From positions 1 through 15,156 of the forward strand of contig WRFT01000013.1 in NCBI GenBank assembly GCA_009776385.1: a stretch of DNA of 15,156 nt. Reading direction: 5' to 3'. Both the position numbers and the translations under genes were made by a program. This DNA is from Clostridia bacterium. GTDB lineage: Bacteria; Bacillota; Clostridia; Christensenellales; Aristaeellaceae. Below, one piece after another: positions 7,251 through 13,706 of the stretch (position 1 is the stretch's first letter; each line of letters begins with the position of its first letter). Below the pieces are notes generated by a model. That model saw nothing but the letters and a program-made list of their open reading frames with translations, had not been told where the DNA came from and did no database searches.

Positions 7251-7279
7251 ATTATATCACAGGGCGGCAACCGCGTCGA
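7251..7279 (-). promoter_or_regulatory. Extended -10 promoter of the exporter, with a palindrome on the -10
   Basis: Minus strand: perfect -10 TATAAT (7256-7251) preceded by TGA, giving an extended -10 TGn motif; a 17-base spacer; and -35 TCGACG (7279-7274, four of six). The -10 lies inside the perfect inverted repeat GTGAT-ATA-ATCAC (7260-7248), a possible repressor site. The predicted RNA start is near 7244, giving a leader of about 125 bases that includes the leader ORF and every arm of the switch. Confidence 0.65.
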
Positions 7280-7331
7280 GTTTACCAAACTACAGCAGGA
7301 TGATCACCGTTGGATTTTATCGCATCCGGTT

Positions 7332-7931
7332 TTACTCAATACCTGCTGCTTTATGAAGTAACGCCGCGCGTGTGTTGGGTATGGCGTCTTCCATAACATA
7401 CCCTAAAAGCAGTCTGAGCGTGTTTCCCAGCCGCTCGCCCCGTATGCCCAACGCCATTAAGTCCTGCCCGCTGACAGCCAGATCCTTTAAGGCGTAACAC
7501 TCCCCGTTTTGTATGATTTCATGATAGTAAGCGCGCGCCGCGCTTACTTTATCCGATTCAAGAGGCGCCATATCAAACATTTCAGCCGCTTTACCCGCTT
7601 GAATAAAGTCCAACAAGCTATTAAATAAGGACGGTCCTATTTGGTTAAGGCAGCGTTTCACGGCTATTTTACTATCCAACCTGTTTGAATGGTTCATGAT
7701 AAGCGCATCGACCGTTGCAATGGTTCTGTTATCCAGTTTAAGCCGTCTGAGTATACGCTGCGCTGCCGATGGCCCCATTCGCGGTGTGACCTGCCCGTTT
7801 GCTTGGAAGCATCCGGCCTCATCCGCGTACGAGTCCGATTCATGAATGCCATGCAACAGGAGGGCCCATAGAATAGGCGGGTCTTTTGGCGCAATTCCCA
7901 CCGCACGCGCTGTATGTACCCAACTGGCTAT
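7332..7931 (-). pseudogene. cca: C-terminal part of CCA tRNA nucleotidyltransferase, beyond an in-frame TAG
   Basis: This stretch continues the same reading frame as the upstream catalytic part, separated only by the TAG at 7934-7932. It reads IASWVHTARAV first, then the degenerate HD-like region WALLLHGIHES. Next come the helical body (SAAQRILRRLKLDN, DALIMNHSNRL) and the tail domain (ALKDLAVSGQDLMALGI, GNTLRLLLGYVMEDAIPNTRAALLHKA), which is the classic C-terminus of class II bacterial CCA enzymes. The 199 codons carry no further stop or frameshift, so the break is recent, a sequencing error, or read through. Normal HD motifs have HD where this has HG. The best internal start (GTG 7901) has no Shine-Dalgarno site, so separate translation is unlikely. 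Confidence 0.75.
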
Positions 7932-8645
7932 CTACGACACATCTTGCGTTTCCGCCATAAGCGGCGTCAACTCGGGAATGACGACGCACAGAATGTCCGG
8001 GAAACGCATGAGCACGTTTTGCACATTTTTTCCCATCAGCAGCTTTCCCAGTTCCATGGCGACACGCTCCGCCGACAATGATCTTAAGCATTCCTTTAAA
8101 CGGCGCATGCTCCGTTCGGTGCTTATGTGAATATCAAATCCTAAAACACCGGAGAAACGCAAAGCCCTTAGGATGCGCAGCGCATCCTCGTTGAACCGCT
8201 CATCCGGTTCTCCCACGCAGCGTATCGTTTTTGACATGATGTCGGCATGACCGCCAAACGGGTCTAAGATATTCCCTTGTATGTCCATAGCCATGGCGTT
8301 TATCGTAAAATCCCGCCGAGCCAGGTCTTCGTCCAGAGCAGTGATAAAAGCAACCTTATCCGGCCGCCGGTTATCGGTATAAGCGCCGTCTGAACGGAAC
8401 GTTGTAATTTGAATGGGAACGTCTTGAACCATCACAGTAACGGTACCGAAACGCAAGCCTGTGTCAATCACGCGTTCGCCCTTGAAACACTCCCGGACTT
8501 CATCGGGTTTTGCGGATGTACCGATATCCCAATCATGCGGCGCGACACCCATCAGAATGTCTCTGACGCAACCCCCGACCGCGTAGGCCGCATACCCGTT
8601 TTGCTGCAATTTACTGACAATATAGACCGCGGCATCCGAAAGCAT
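7932..8645 (-). CDS. cca: CCA tRNA nucleotidyltransferase, catalytic N-terminal part ending at premature TAG
   Basis: CCA-adding enzymes build or repair the CCA 3' end of tRNAs from CTP and ATP in the cytoplasm. All class II catalytic motifs are present: GGCVRD (residues 24-29), metal-binding DWD (38-40), RRDFTINAMA (110-119), and the nucleotide-selecting segment NEDALRILRALRF (152-164). The frame stops after residue 237 at TAG, where the family normally continues for about 200 residues; the missing part follows in the same frame. I chose ATG 8645 because GGGGAGGG sits nine bases upstream; ATG 8663 would add six residues and has only a weak site. The joined length would be about 437 residues, normal for the family. 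TAG ends several other genes here, so general reassignment of TAG is unlikely. Confidence 0.88.
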   Translation of the reverse strand: MLSDAAVYIVSKLQQNGYAAYAVGGCVRDILMGVAPHDWDIGTSAKPDEVRECFKGERVIDTGLRFGTVTVMVQDVPIQITTFRSDGAYTDNRRPDKVAFITALDEDLARRDFTINAMAMDIQGNILDPFGGHADIMSKTIRCVGEPDERFNEDALRILRALRFSGVLGFDIHISTERSMRRLKECLRSLSAERVAMELGKLLMGKNVQNVLMRFPDILCVVIPELTPLMAETQDVS

Positions 8646-8689
8646 GTTGACCGCCCTCCCCATTGAGTCTATCCTATCATAAAACGGCT

Positions 8690-8702
8690 GTTTGATTCAA
8701 AC
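8690..8702. promoter_or_regulatory. Perfect dyad GTTTGA-T-TCAAAC upstream of cca
   Basis: A 13-base perfect inverted repeat around a single central base, lying where a -35 would be for the -10-like TATGAT (8681-8676, minus strand) upstream of cca. No good -35 is seen at that spot. It may be a regulator site or a chance palindrome in an AT-rich gap. Confidence 0.3.
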
Positions 8703-8782
8703 ACCGGGACTAATCTTAACTGTAAAACAAGCTTTATAAAGGCTTATTATGACAACGAAAGCAAGGAAACTATCCGTTATGC

Positions 8783-9550
8783 TTAAGGTGATATCGCTCT
8801 GTTTGCAAAGAATAAATCATTAAAACTTTTACCCTGATTTACATTGTCAAGCAACTCAAATAACGCTTCCGTACCGTTCCTTTCAATCCAACCCGTTAAC
8901 TCATGCTTGCTGACAATATACCTGTATCGGCGTTCTTCGGTTTCTCCCGCGTAAAATTTCACCGCCGTGCTGATATCATTTAGGTTAACACCATTTTTAC
9001 CGTCGTCGGTCGCTGTAATCCATGCATACCCATTGTATATTTCCCGGTAATCATTTTGAAGCGCAAAGCCTTCATCAAACCATGTGGGTACGAGATATGT
9101 CATCCCGATTTTCCCATTGAACAACCTTTTATGAACTTCCGCATGTGTCATTTCATGTGCAACAATATCGGTATTTAGGTATTCGGAGGAAACAACAATA
9201 TAGCTGTAAACATTAAAGATGACTGCCGTCATGGTATCATGGTCGCCGCCCAACTTATTAATCACATTCAAGTCATCACAGATAATAATGGTTGGATTGC
9301 TCCTTATCTCTCCAAAGTATCCGTTAACCCGTTGCCTCGATTCGTTAACAATGTCAAGCACTTCATTTATATTTCCGGTGAAGTTTTGATGGATATAGAC
9401 ATGAGGAGCCGCCTTAACAAAACCACGCAGTGAGACTGTCATACGATAGCCAAAGGAAGTGAATTGAAAAAAAAGAGCAACCGCAATCATTATAACTAAT
9501 ACAGAAACCATCACTGCTGATTTTCTTTTTTTACCTTTTCTCGTTTTCAT
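8783..9550 (-). CDS. Membrane-anchored HExxH zinc metallopeptidase (peptidase MA-like)
   Basis: A probable gluzincin protease with one N-terminal anchor. A very basic start (MKTRKGKKRK) precedes a hydrophobic segment at residues 12-30, placing the remainder outside the cytoplasm. The zinc motif is HEMTH (132-136). The third-ligand motif WFDEGFA (157-163), in which E160 would bind zinc, matches the HExxH...DEGxA pattern of the peptidase MA-like clan. Length is 255 residues. The ATG at 9550 has only a poor Shine-Dalgarno match. It stands alone, downstream of the terminator at 9700-9724, with no obvious partner, and appears more AT-rich than its neighbours, perhaps acquired. The substrate is unknown, and the exact family cannot be fixed without a profile search. 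Confidence 0.75.
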   Translation of the reverse strand: MKTRKGKKRKSAVMVSVLVIMIAVALFFQFTSFGYRMTVSLRGFVKAAPHVYIHQNFTGNINEVLDIVNESRQRVNGYFGEIRSNPTIIICDDLNVINKLGGDHDTMTAVIFNVYSYIVVSSEYLNTDIVAHEMTHAEVHKRLFNGKIGMTYLVPTWFDEGFALQNDYREIYNGYAWITATDDGKNGVNLNDISTAVKFYAGETEERRYRYIVSKHELTGWIERNGTEALFELLDNVNQGKSFNDLFFANRAISP

Positions 9551-9699
9551 ATTTTTATAACATGCCCTTTCACGGCTATGCCATTGTCTTTTATAAACAG
9601 GTAAAGACAGATAGTTCTTCGCATACTATATTTTCCAATATGTTAATACAGACGGAAACGAATGACAAGTTTACTTCCCATAAAAGAATATGCAAATGG

Positions 9700-9724
9700 A
9701 AAAATGCCCGGGTTATACCCGGGC
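9700..9724 (-). terminator. Intrinsic terminator after the ADP-ribosylglycohydrolase pair
   Basis: In minus-strand RNA a perfect 7-bp GC stem, GCCCGGG-TATAA-CCCGGGC, is followed directly by ATTTTT. It lies about 100 bases beyond the stop of the last operon gene and marks the end of the right-hand importer operon. The remaining gap up to the peptidase start (9551-9699) is AT-rich, with no promoter I would call with confidence. Confidence 0.85.
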
Positions 9725-9825
9725 ACTAAAGTCTGCGTTCGGAACAGATTCGGTACTATGACGATGCATAACAGGTTTTTAATTATGACGTTAATTGTGC
9801 CTGCCTTTTCAAGGCTCCAATACCG

Positions 9826-10938
9826 CTAAGCGATACCCATCCTATCCGCTTGCTCACGCATTTTTTGAAGGCGGTTTTTAAAGGCATAATAGAGGCCGTC
9901 GGCATGCTCACGCATCGTGCGGCGGTTGTTCGTATAGCGCAGGACAGCGGTTGCCTCGTCTACTTGCGCAATCCATTCAGACGGCAGATGACGGGTTCCG
10001 TCCAATGCGCCGGCGATTCCCCCCGCGACAGCCGCGATACAATCGGTATCCCGCCCCAGATTGGACGCGGCGATGATCGCGTCTTTCAAGTTGGCGTTCG
10101 TCATTTTAAACACGCATATGCCCTTGGTGACCACTTCGTTGGCATAACTGATGTTATATGGCATGCCGTATCCGCTGTAATACGGATCGAAAGCTTCACG
10201 CATATCCTTAAAATCCCGGCAATCCTTTGTGTACTCCAGCGCGCCCTTGATCTCATCGACCAGATTGATTCCCGCATAATCCCCGTACCACCCGTCTTCT
10301 CGCCCCTCAACATGGGCACGCTCATCCAGATTATCAAATATCGCCCGGAGCACGCTGTCTACTGTCGCGCCAGGCTTTGCAGCCGCGGCAATAGAGGCGG
10401 CGGTGACACAGGCCCATTTTAAACCCCGGCTATTGGTGGTTTGATAGAGTTGGCCGACCTCCAACACATCCTGAATCGCTCCTTTGACATCCCCGGCGTT
10501 AATTAGCCCCAGCGGATGGCATGCCCGCGCGAAACTGTTCAAGCCCGCATAATCGCAAAACCTGCCTAAGTCGCGGGCGGGTACCCGTGTTCGTGCGATT
10601 TTCATCAGTTCCCCTTCAAACGGCTCGCTGATGTTACCGGGCGCCTCATGATTAAAATCCCGCTGCCATACTTTACGCACATCCTCCGCGTTTACGCGGC
10701 CGCCTTTTTCCATAATAGCGGTAATCATCAATTTTTGACGGTCTACACCGTCTTCCGTGCTTCCTGATGCTTTAGTTGTGCCATCCATATAATGCCCATA
10801 CGGCACGAGCCTATCCAGCACGCCGTAAGTCTCCACAACCTTTTGATAAGGCCATCCTTCCACAATCGCGCCCATAGCCGAACCGATGTGGGCGCCGCAG
10901 ATGCAGCCGTAAAACTTATCCCGAAGCGTAACGCTCAT
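9826..10938 (-). CDS. ADP-ribosylglycohydrolase family protein, copy 1
   Basis: Belongs to the ARH/DraG fold, binuclear magnesium hydrolases that cleave N- or O-glycosidic bonds of ADP-ribose-like ribosides. The 370 residues cover the full fold. The N-terminal GAHIGSAMGAIVEG matches the family's GxxxGDxxGxxxEG. The first metal motif is atypical, TEDG (61-64) in place of the usual TDDT. The second, GRDTDC (295-300) followed by AAVAGGIAGAL, matches GxDTDTxAxxxGxxxGA. AGGAGGG lies seven bases before the ATG and overlaps the stop of copy 2, so the two are translationally coupled. It is the last gene before the terminator. No ADP-ribosyltransferase is nearby; the sugar importer upstream suggests a small-molecule glycoside substrate, which is inference. 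Confidence 0.85.
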   Translation of the reverse strand: MSVTLRDKFYGCICGAHIGSAMGAIVEGWPYQKVVETYGVLDRLVPYGHYMDGTTKASGSTEDGVDRQKLMITAIMEKGGRVNAEDVRKVWQRDFNHEAPGNISEPFEGELMKIARTRVPARDLGRFCDYAGLNSFARACHPLGLINAGDVKGAIQDVLEVGQLYQTTNSRGLKWACVTAASIAAAAKPGATVDSVLRAIFDNLDERAHVEGREDGWYGDYAGINLVDEIKGALEYTKDCRDFKDMREAFDPYYSGYGMPYNISYANEVVTKGICVFKMTNANLKDAIIAASNLGRDTDCIAAVAGGIAGALDGTRHLPSEWIAQVDEATAVLRYTNNRRTMREHADGLYYAFKNRLQKMREQADRMGIA

Positions 10939-10950
10939 ACCCGTTCCCTC

Positions 10951-12060
10951 CTATTCAATATCCATTTGCGCCGCGTACCGGCGATAGGACGCGAGCTTAT
11001 TTTGAAACGCTCCGTAAAGCCCGTCGGCATTCCCCCGGAGCGTACGTTTGCTGTTGGTAAAACGGTGTTCAGCGGTGGCTTGGTCTACCTGCTCAATCCA
11101 CTCGGTTGGAACTGAACCGGAACCGCCCAACGCACCTGCCAACCCTCCGGCTACAGCTGCGGCGCAATCGGTATCCCTGCCCAAGTTAACTGCGGTGATA
11201 AGAGCCTTTTTAACATCCCCGCCGCACATACGGAATACACACACGCCTTTAGTAACGATTTCGTTGGCAAACGCCATGGCATACGGCATACCCACCCCGT
11301 AATACAGCGTGTCCAGCTTGGCACGCAACTCGCGGAAGTCCTCACAGTCCTTTGTCACATCCAACGCGCGTTTTAGTTCGTCCACGATGTACATACCGGC
11401 ATAATCGCGATGTACCTCATCCGCGCCGCCGAACGCCACGCGTTCATCGAGGTTATCAAAGATTGCCTTTAAAACACTCTCCACCGTCGCGTCCGGCAGC
11501 ATCGCCGCGGCGATACCCACCGAGGTAACACAGGCCCAACGCAGGGCTCTGCTGTTGGTGTAGTGGTAAATCTGCCCCACCTCCATGGCATCCTCAATGG
11601 CGGCTTGAATATCACCGGCGTTAATCATGCCAATGGGATGGCAGGAGCGGGCGAAAGAGACCAAATTGTTATAATCACAATAACGGCCGATATCTCTGGC
11701 GGGAATCTTGGATTTAGATATTTTAAGAAGCTCTCCCTCAAATGGTTCGGCGATGCCGCCCGGCGCGAGAGGATTGATGTCGCGTACCCATATCTTACGC
11801 AAATCCTCGGCGGTGATACGGCCGCCTTTTTCCATAATGGCGGTAATCATCAGCTTTTGGCGGTCGATGCCGTCTTCCGTCGTCCCCGCAGCGCGCACCC
11901 AACCATTGTTATAGTGTTCATAAGCCACCAGCTTATCCAGTGTACCGAAAACCTCTTCGGTGCGCTCATGCATCCAGCCTTCTACAACCGCGCCCATAGC
12001 CGAGCCAATATGCGCGCCGCAGATGCAACCGAAGAATTTGTCCCGAAGCGTTACGCTCAT
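10951..12060 (-). CDS. ADP-ribosylglycohydrolase family protein, copy 2
   Basis: Tandem paralogue of the next gene. The first 29 residues differ at only two positions, and the two proteins align almost without gaps over their full length (369 and 370 residues). It has the same fold signatures: GAHIGSAMGAVVEG, atypical TEDG (61-64), and GRDTDC (294-299) before AAAVAGGLAGAL. The copies differ most around residues 205-222, DERVAFGGADEVHRDYAG here against a segment one residue longer in the other copy. That region could tune substrate choice. GAGGAGG precedes the ATG by about nine bases, and its TAG stop overlaps the ribosome-binding site of copy 1. It follows the binding-protein gene by about 100 bases containing a hairpin. 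Confidence 0.85.
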   Translation of the reverse strand: MSVTLRDKFFGCICGAHIGSAMGAVVEGWMHERTEEVFGTLDKLVAYEHYNNGWVRAAGTTEDGIDRQKLMITAIMEKGGRITAEDLRKIWVRDINPLAPGGIAEPFEGELLKISKSKIPARDIGRYCDYNNLVSFARSCHPIGMINAGDIQAAIEDAMEVGQIYHYTNSRALRWACVTSVGIAAAMLPDATVESVLKAIFDNLDERVAFGGADEVHRDYAGMYIVDELKRALDVTKDCEDFRELRAKLDTLYYGVGMPYAMAFANEIVTKGVCVFRMCGGDVKKALITAVNLGRDTDCAAAVAGGLAGALGGSGSVPTEWIEQVDQATAEHRFTNSKRTLRGNADGLYGAFQNKLASYRRYAAQMDIE

Positions 12061-12124
12061 GTAATGTTTCCTCCTCGGTCTTCCTTTACCTAAACTACTT
12101 TTTCCGCTCTTCTTTTACATGGAA

Positions 12125-12149
12125 GGAGGGGGGGGAAGTCCCCTCCTCC
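12125..12149 (-). other. Intercistronic stem-loop after the second binding-protein gene
   Basis: Minus-strand RNA: GGAGG.GGGG pairs with CCCC.CCTCC, nine base pairs with one A-C mismatch and an ACTTC loop. No T-run follows, so it is not an intrinsic terminator. It lies 16 bases after the binding-protein stop codon, the same place as the hairpin at 419-457 in the left cassette. The 3' arm is an uninterrupted run of eight C (12135-12128). The likely role is mRNA stabilisation of the binding-protein message relative to the downstream enzymes. Confidence 0.55.
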
Positions 12150-12164
12150 GGTACCGGTCAACCC

Positions 12165-13634
12165 TTATTTTTTATACAGCGCGTTAACCTGGTCAGTCCA
12201 CTCCTGGCCGCCCTTGGCCATGAATTCCGTTATAAAGGCGTCGAAATCATCTAAGGACTTATGGCCCATGATCATTTGAGTAAAGGTTTCCGCACACAGC
12301 GCGGTTAAGTCAGCCTTGTAATCCATCTGCGCCTGGCAGACCAACCCGTCGGCATCGTTACGGATGACGTTCCATTCCAACGCGCCGCGGCGGGAAGGCG
12401 CCAGATAGGTCTCTACCTTATAGAGGGGTTGCTCGTTCTCAAACAGGAAGTACCACTGGATCCACTTGTTGTCTAAATCGAACTGCGGTGTGGTTAGGTA
12501 TTTGCCGTCCACGATCTCCCAGTGCAGCCCTTGTACGCCGGTATAAGAGGTCAGCATGCCTTCCTCGGTATGGAGATAGTCCATGAACCGAGCCGCTAAT
12601 TCGGGATTCTTTGAGTTAGCCATCACGCCGATAGCGCATACCACTTCAGGCACGGCGCGCAACCCTGACAAGCCGGTCGGGCCGATCGGGGGTGCGACAC
12701 GGATGAGGGAAGCTTCGGGTACGGTGTTACGGATGGCCACTTCACGCTGGGCCTCCCAGTTCCACCAGTGGGTGGTGATGCCGTAACGGCTGGCTTCCCC
12801 TTTGTCCTGCCAGATGCCGGCGGTATGGGAGGCAAATTCCGGGTCGATAATACCGTCCGCATACCAGGAAGCCAGCAGCGTCAGCGCTTCTTTCATCTCA
12901 GGCAGGGTAGCCATGGGTACCAGTACGCCATCGATGTCTTTAAAGTAGATATTGCAATGCGTATCGGGTGCGTTCCAGTTGGTTTCACCCATGATGACGC
13001 CGTACGCGCCAAACACCCAGTCAAAGGCATCCAACCCAAGGCCGCTGATGCCGTAAGTGTCGTTTTCGCCATTGCCGTCAGGATCGTTGAACGTGAAGGC
13101 CATCGCTACGTCGCGGAACTCCTCCAATGTTGTCGGAACCGCGAGATCCAAGTTTTTAAGCCAGTCTTCGCGCATGATCAGGTTGTAACGCTTGGTGGTC
13201 GTCCACTTGGGAATGGCCATCTGCTTACCGTCCACCTTGTAGTAATCCATCGCGCGCTGCGGGATCAACTCGTTGATAGCGGGCATCAGGTGCATGTAGG
13301 GGGTCAAGTCGAGCAGAGCGTCTTCATCCACGAACCTGAAGGCGTCGGTCGGCGTGACGAATGAAACGATGTCGGGCCAACCGGCAGGGTCTTCTGTTAG
13401 CAGCATGTTCATCGCCGTAGCATATTCGGCGGGTGAAATGAACTCAAACTTGATGCCGGTAGCTCTTTCCATTTCCGCCTTAATGGTGTCGTTTTCCGGC
13501 GGCGCCTCAAAACCGCCCTTGGTGTAGTAAACCGTGAGCACGGGCTCATCGTCTGCCAACGCCGCGGGTGCGAAGGCTAACATGCTTAGCAGCATCGCTG
13601 CCAGCAGTACCAGGGAAATAGTCTTCTTGGACAT
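12165..13634 (-). CDS. Extracellular solute-binding protein of importer 2 (CUT1, family 1)
   Basis: Substrate receptor of the second importer. The 489 residues start with a signal peptide (MSKKTISLVLL core, then ALA|DDEP, cleavage near residue 27). A CUT1-type binding protein follows, with the interdomain segment ERATGIKFEFISPAEY near residues 58-73, DPAGWPDIVSF, the FNDPDGNGENDTYGISG loop common in this family, and LAARFMDYLHTEEG. As in importer 1, no lipobox cysteine is present. AAGGAGG before the ATG fixes the start. Its place between the permeases and the ADP-ribosylglycohydrolase genes links the imported solute to those enzymes. The ligand is not predictable from the sequence. Confidence 0.9.
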   Translation of the reverse strand: MSKKTISLVLLAAMLLSMLAFAPAALADDEPVLTVYYTKGGFEAPPENDTIKAEMERATGIKFEFISPAEYATAMNMLLTEDPAGWPDIVSFVTPTDAFRFVDEDALLDLTPYMHLMPAINELIPQRAMDYYKVDGKQMAIPKWTTTKRYNLIMREDWLKNLDLAVPTTLEEFRDVAMAFTFNDPDGNGENDTYGISGLGLDAFDWVFGAYGVIMGETNWNAPDTHCNIYFKDIDGVLVPMATLPEMKEALTLLASWYADGIIDPEFASHTAGIWQDKGEASRYGITTHWWNWEAQREVAIRNTVPEASLIRVAPPIGPTGLSGLRAVPEVVCAIGVMANSKNPELAARFMDYLHTEEGMLTSYTGVQGLHWEIVDGKYLTTPQFDLDNKWIQWYFLFENEQPLYKVETYLAPSRRGALEWNVIRNDADGLVCQAQMDYKADLTALCAETFTQMIMGHKSLDDFDAFITEFMAKGGQEWTDQVNALYKK

Positions 13635-13666
13635 GGTGTTTCCTCCTTAGTTTTTTCAATATACAA

Positions 13667-13684
13667 ATCCGTGGGTTCACGGAT
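13667..13684 (-). other. Stem-loop between permease and binding-protein genes, importer 2
   Basis: Perfect 7-bp inverted repeat ATCCGTG with CACGGAT around a 4-base loop, in the 72-base gap after the permease stop and about 33 bases before the binding-protein ATG. It is followed on the minus strand by TTGTATATTG, not a clean T-run. It may be an mRNA processing or stabilising element that raises binding-protein expression above that of the permeases. Confidence 0.5.
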
Positions 13685-13706
13685 ATTGTACCGTCGTTAT
13701 GGCATC

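Noticed and set aside
7932..7934. TAG as pyrrolysine or globally reassigned codon
   Set aside because: At least four other genes in the window end naturally at TAG at their family-typical C-termini, so general recoding is not supported; local readthrough remains possible.
8733..8750. AAGCTTTATAAAG-type inverted repeat as terminator of the peptidase gene
   Set aside because: The stem is AT-rich with an offset base and essentially no loop; the trailing GTTTT is too weak to call a terminator.
9850..10422. 190-residue plus-strand ORF and similar long plus-strand ORFs (11563-12093, 12768-13364)
   Set aside because: They lie antisense within clear ARH or binding-protein genes, show no family motifs and lack convincing ribosome-binding sites; they are frame shadows of biased codons.
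9826..12060. Toxin-antitoxin or nitrogenase-control (DraT/DraG) role for the ARH pair
   Set aside because: No ADP-ribosyltransferase, macrodomain or nitrogenase gene is in the window; the operon partner is a solute importer.
12151..12160. Palindrome around GGTACC near the second binding-protein stop
   Set aside because: Short, GC-rich and isolated; nothing ties it to a promoter or regulator, and it is likely to be chance.
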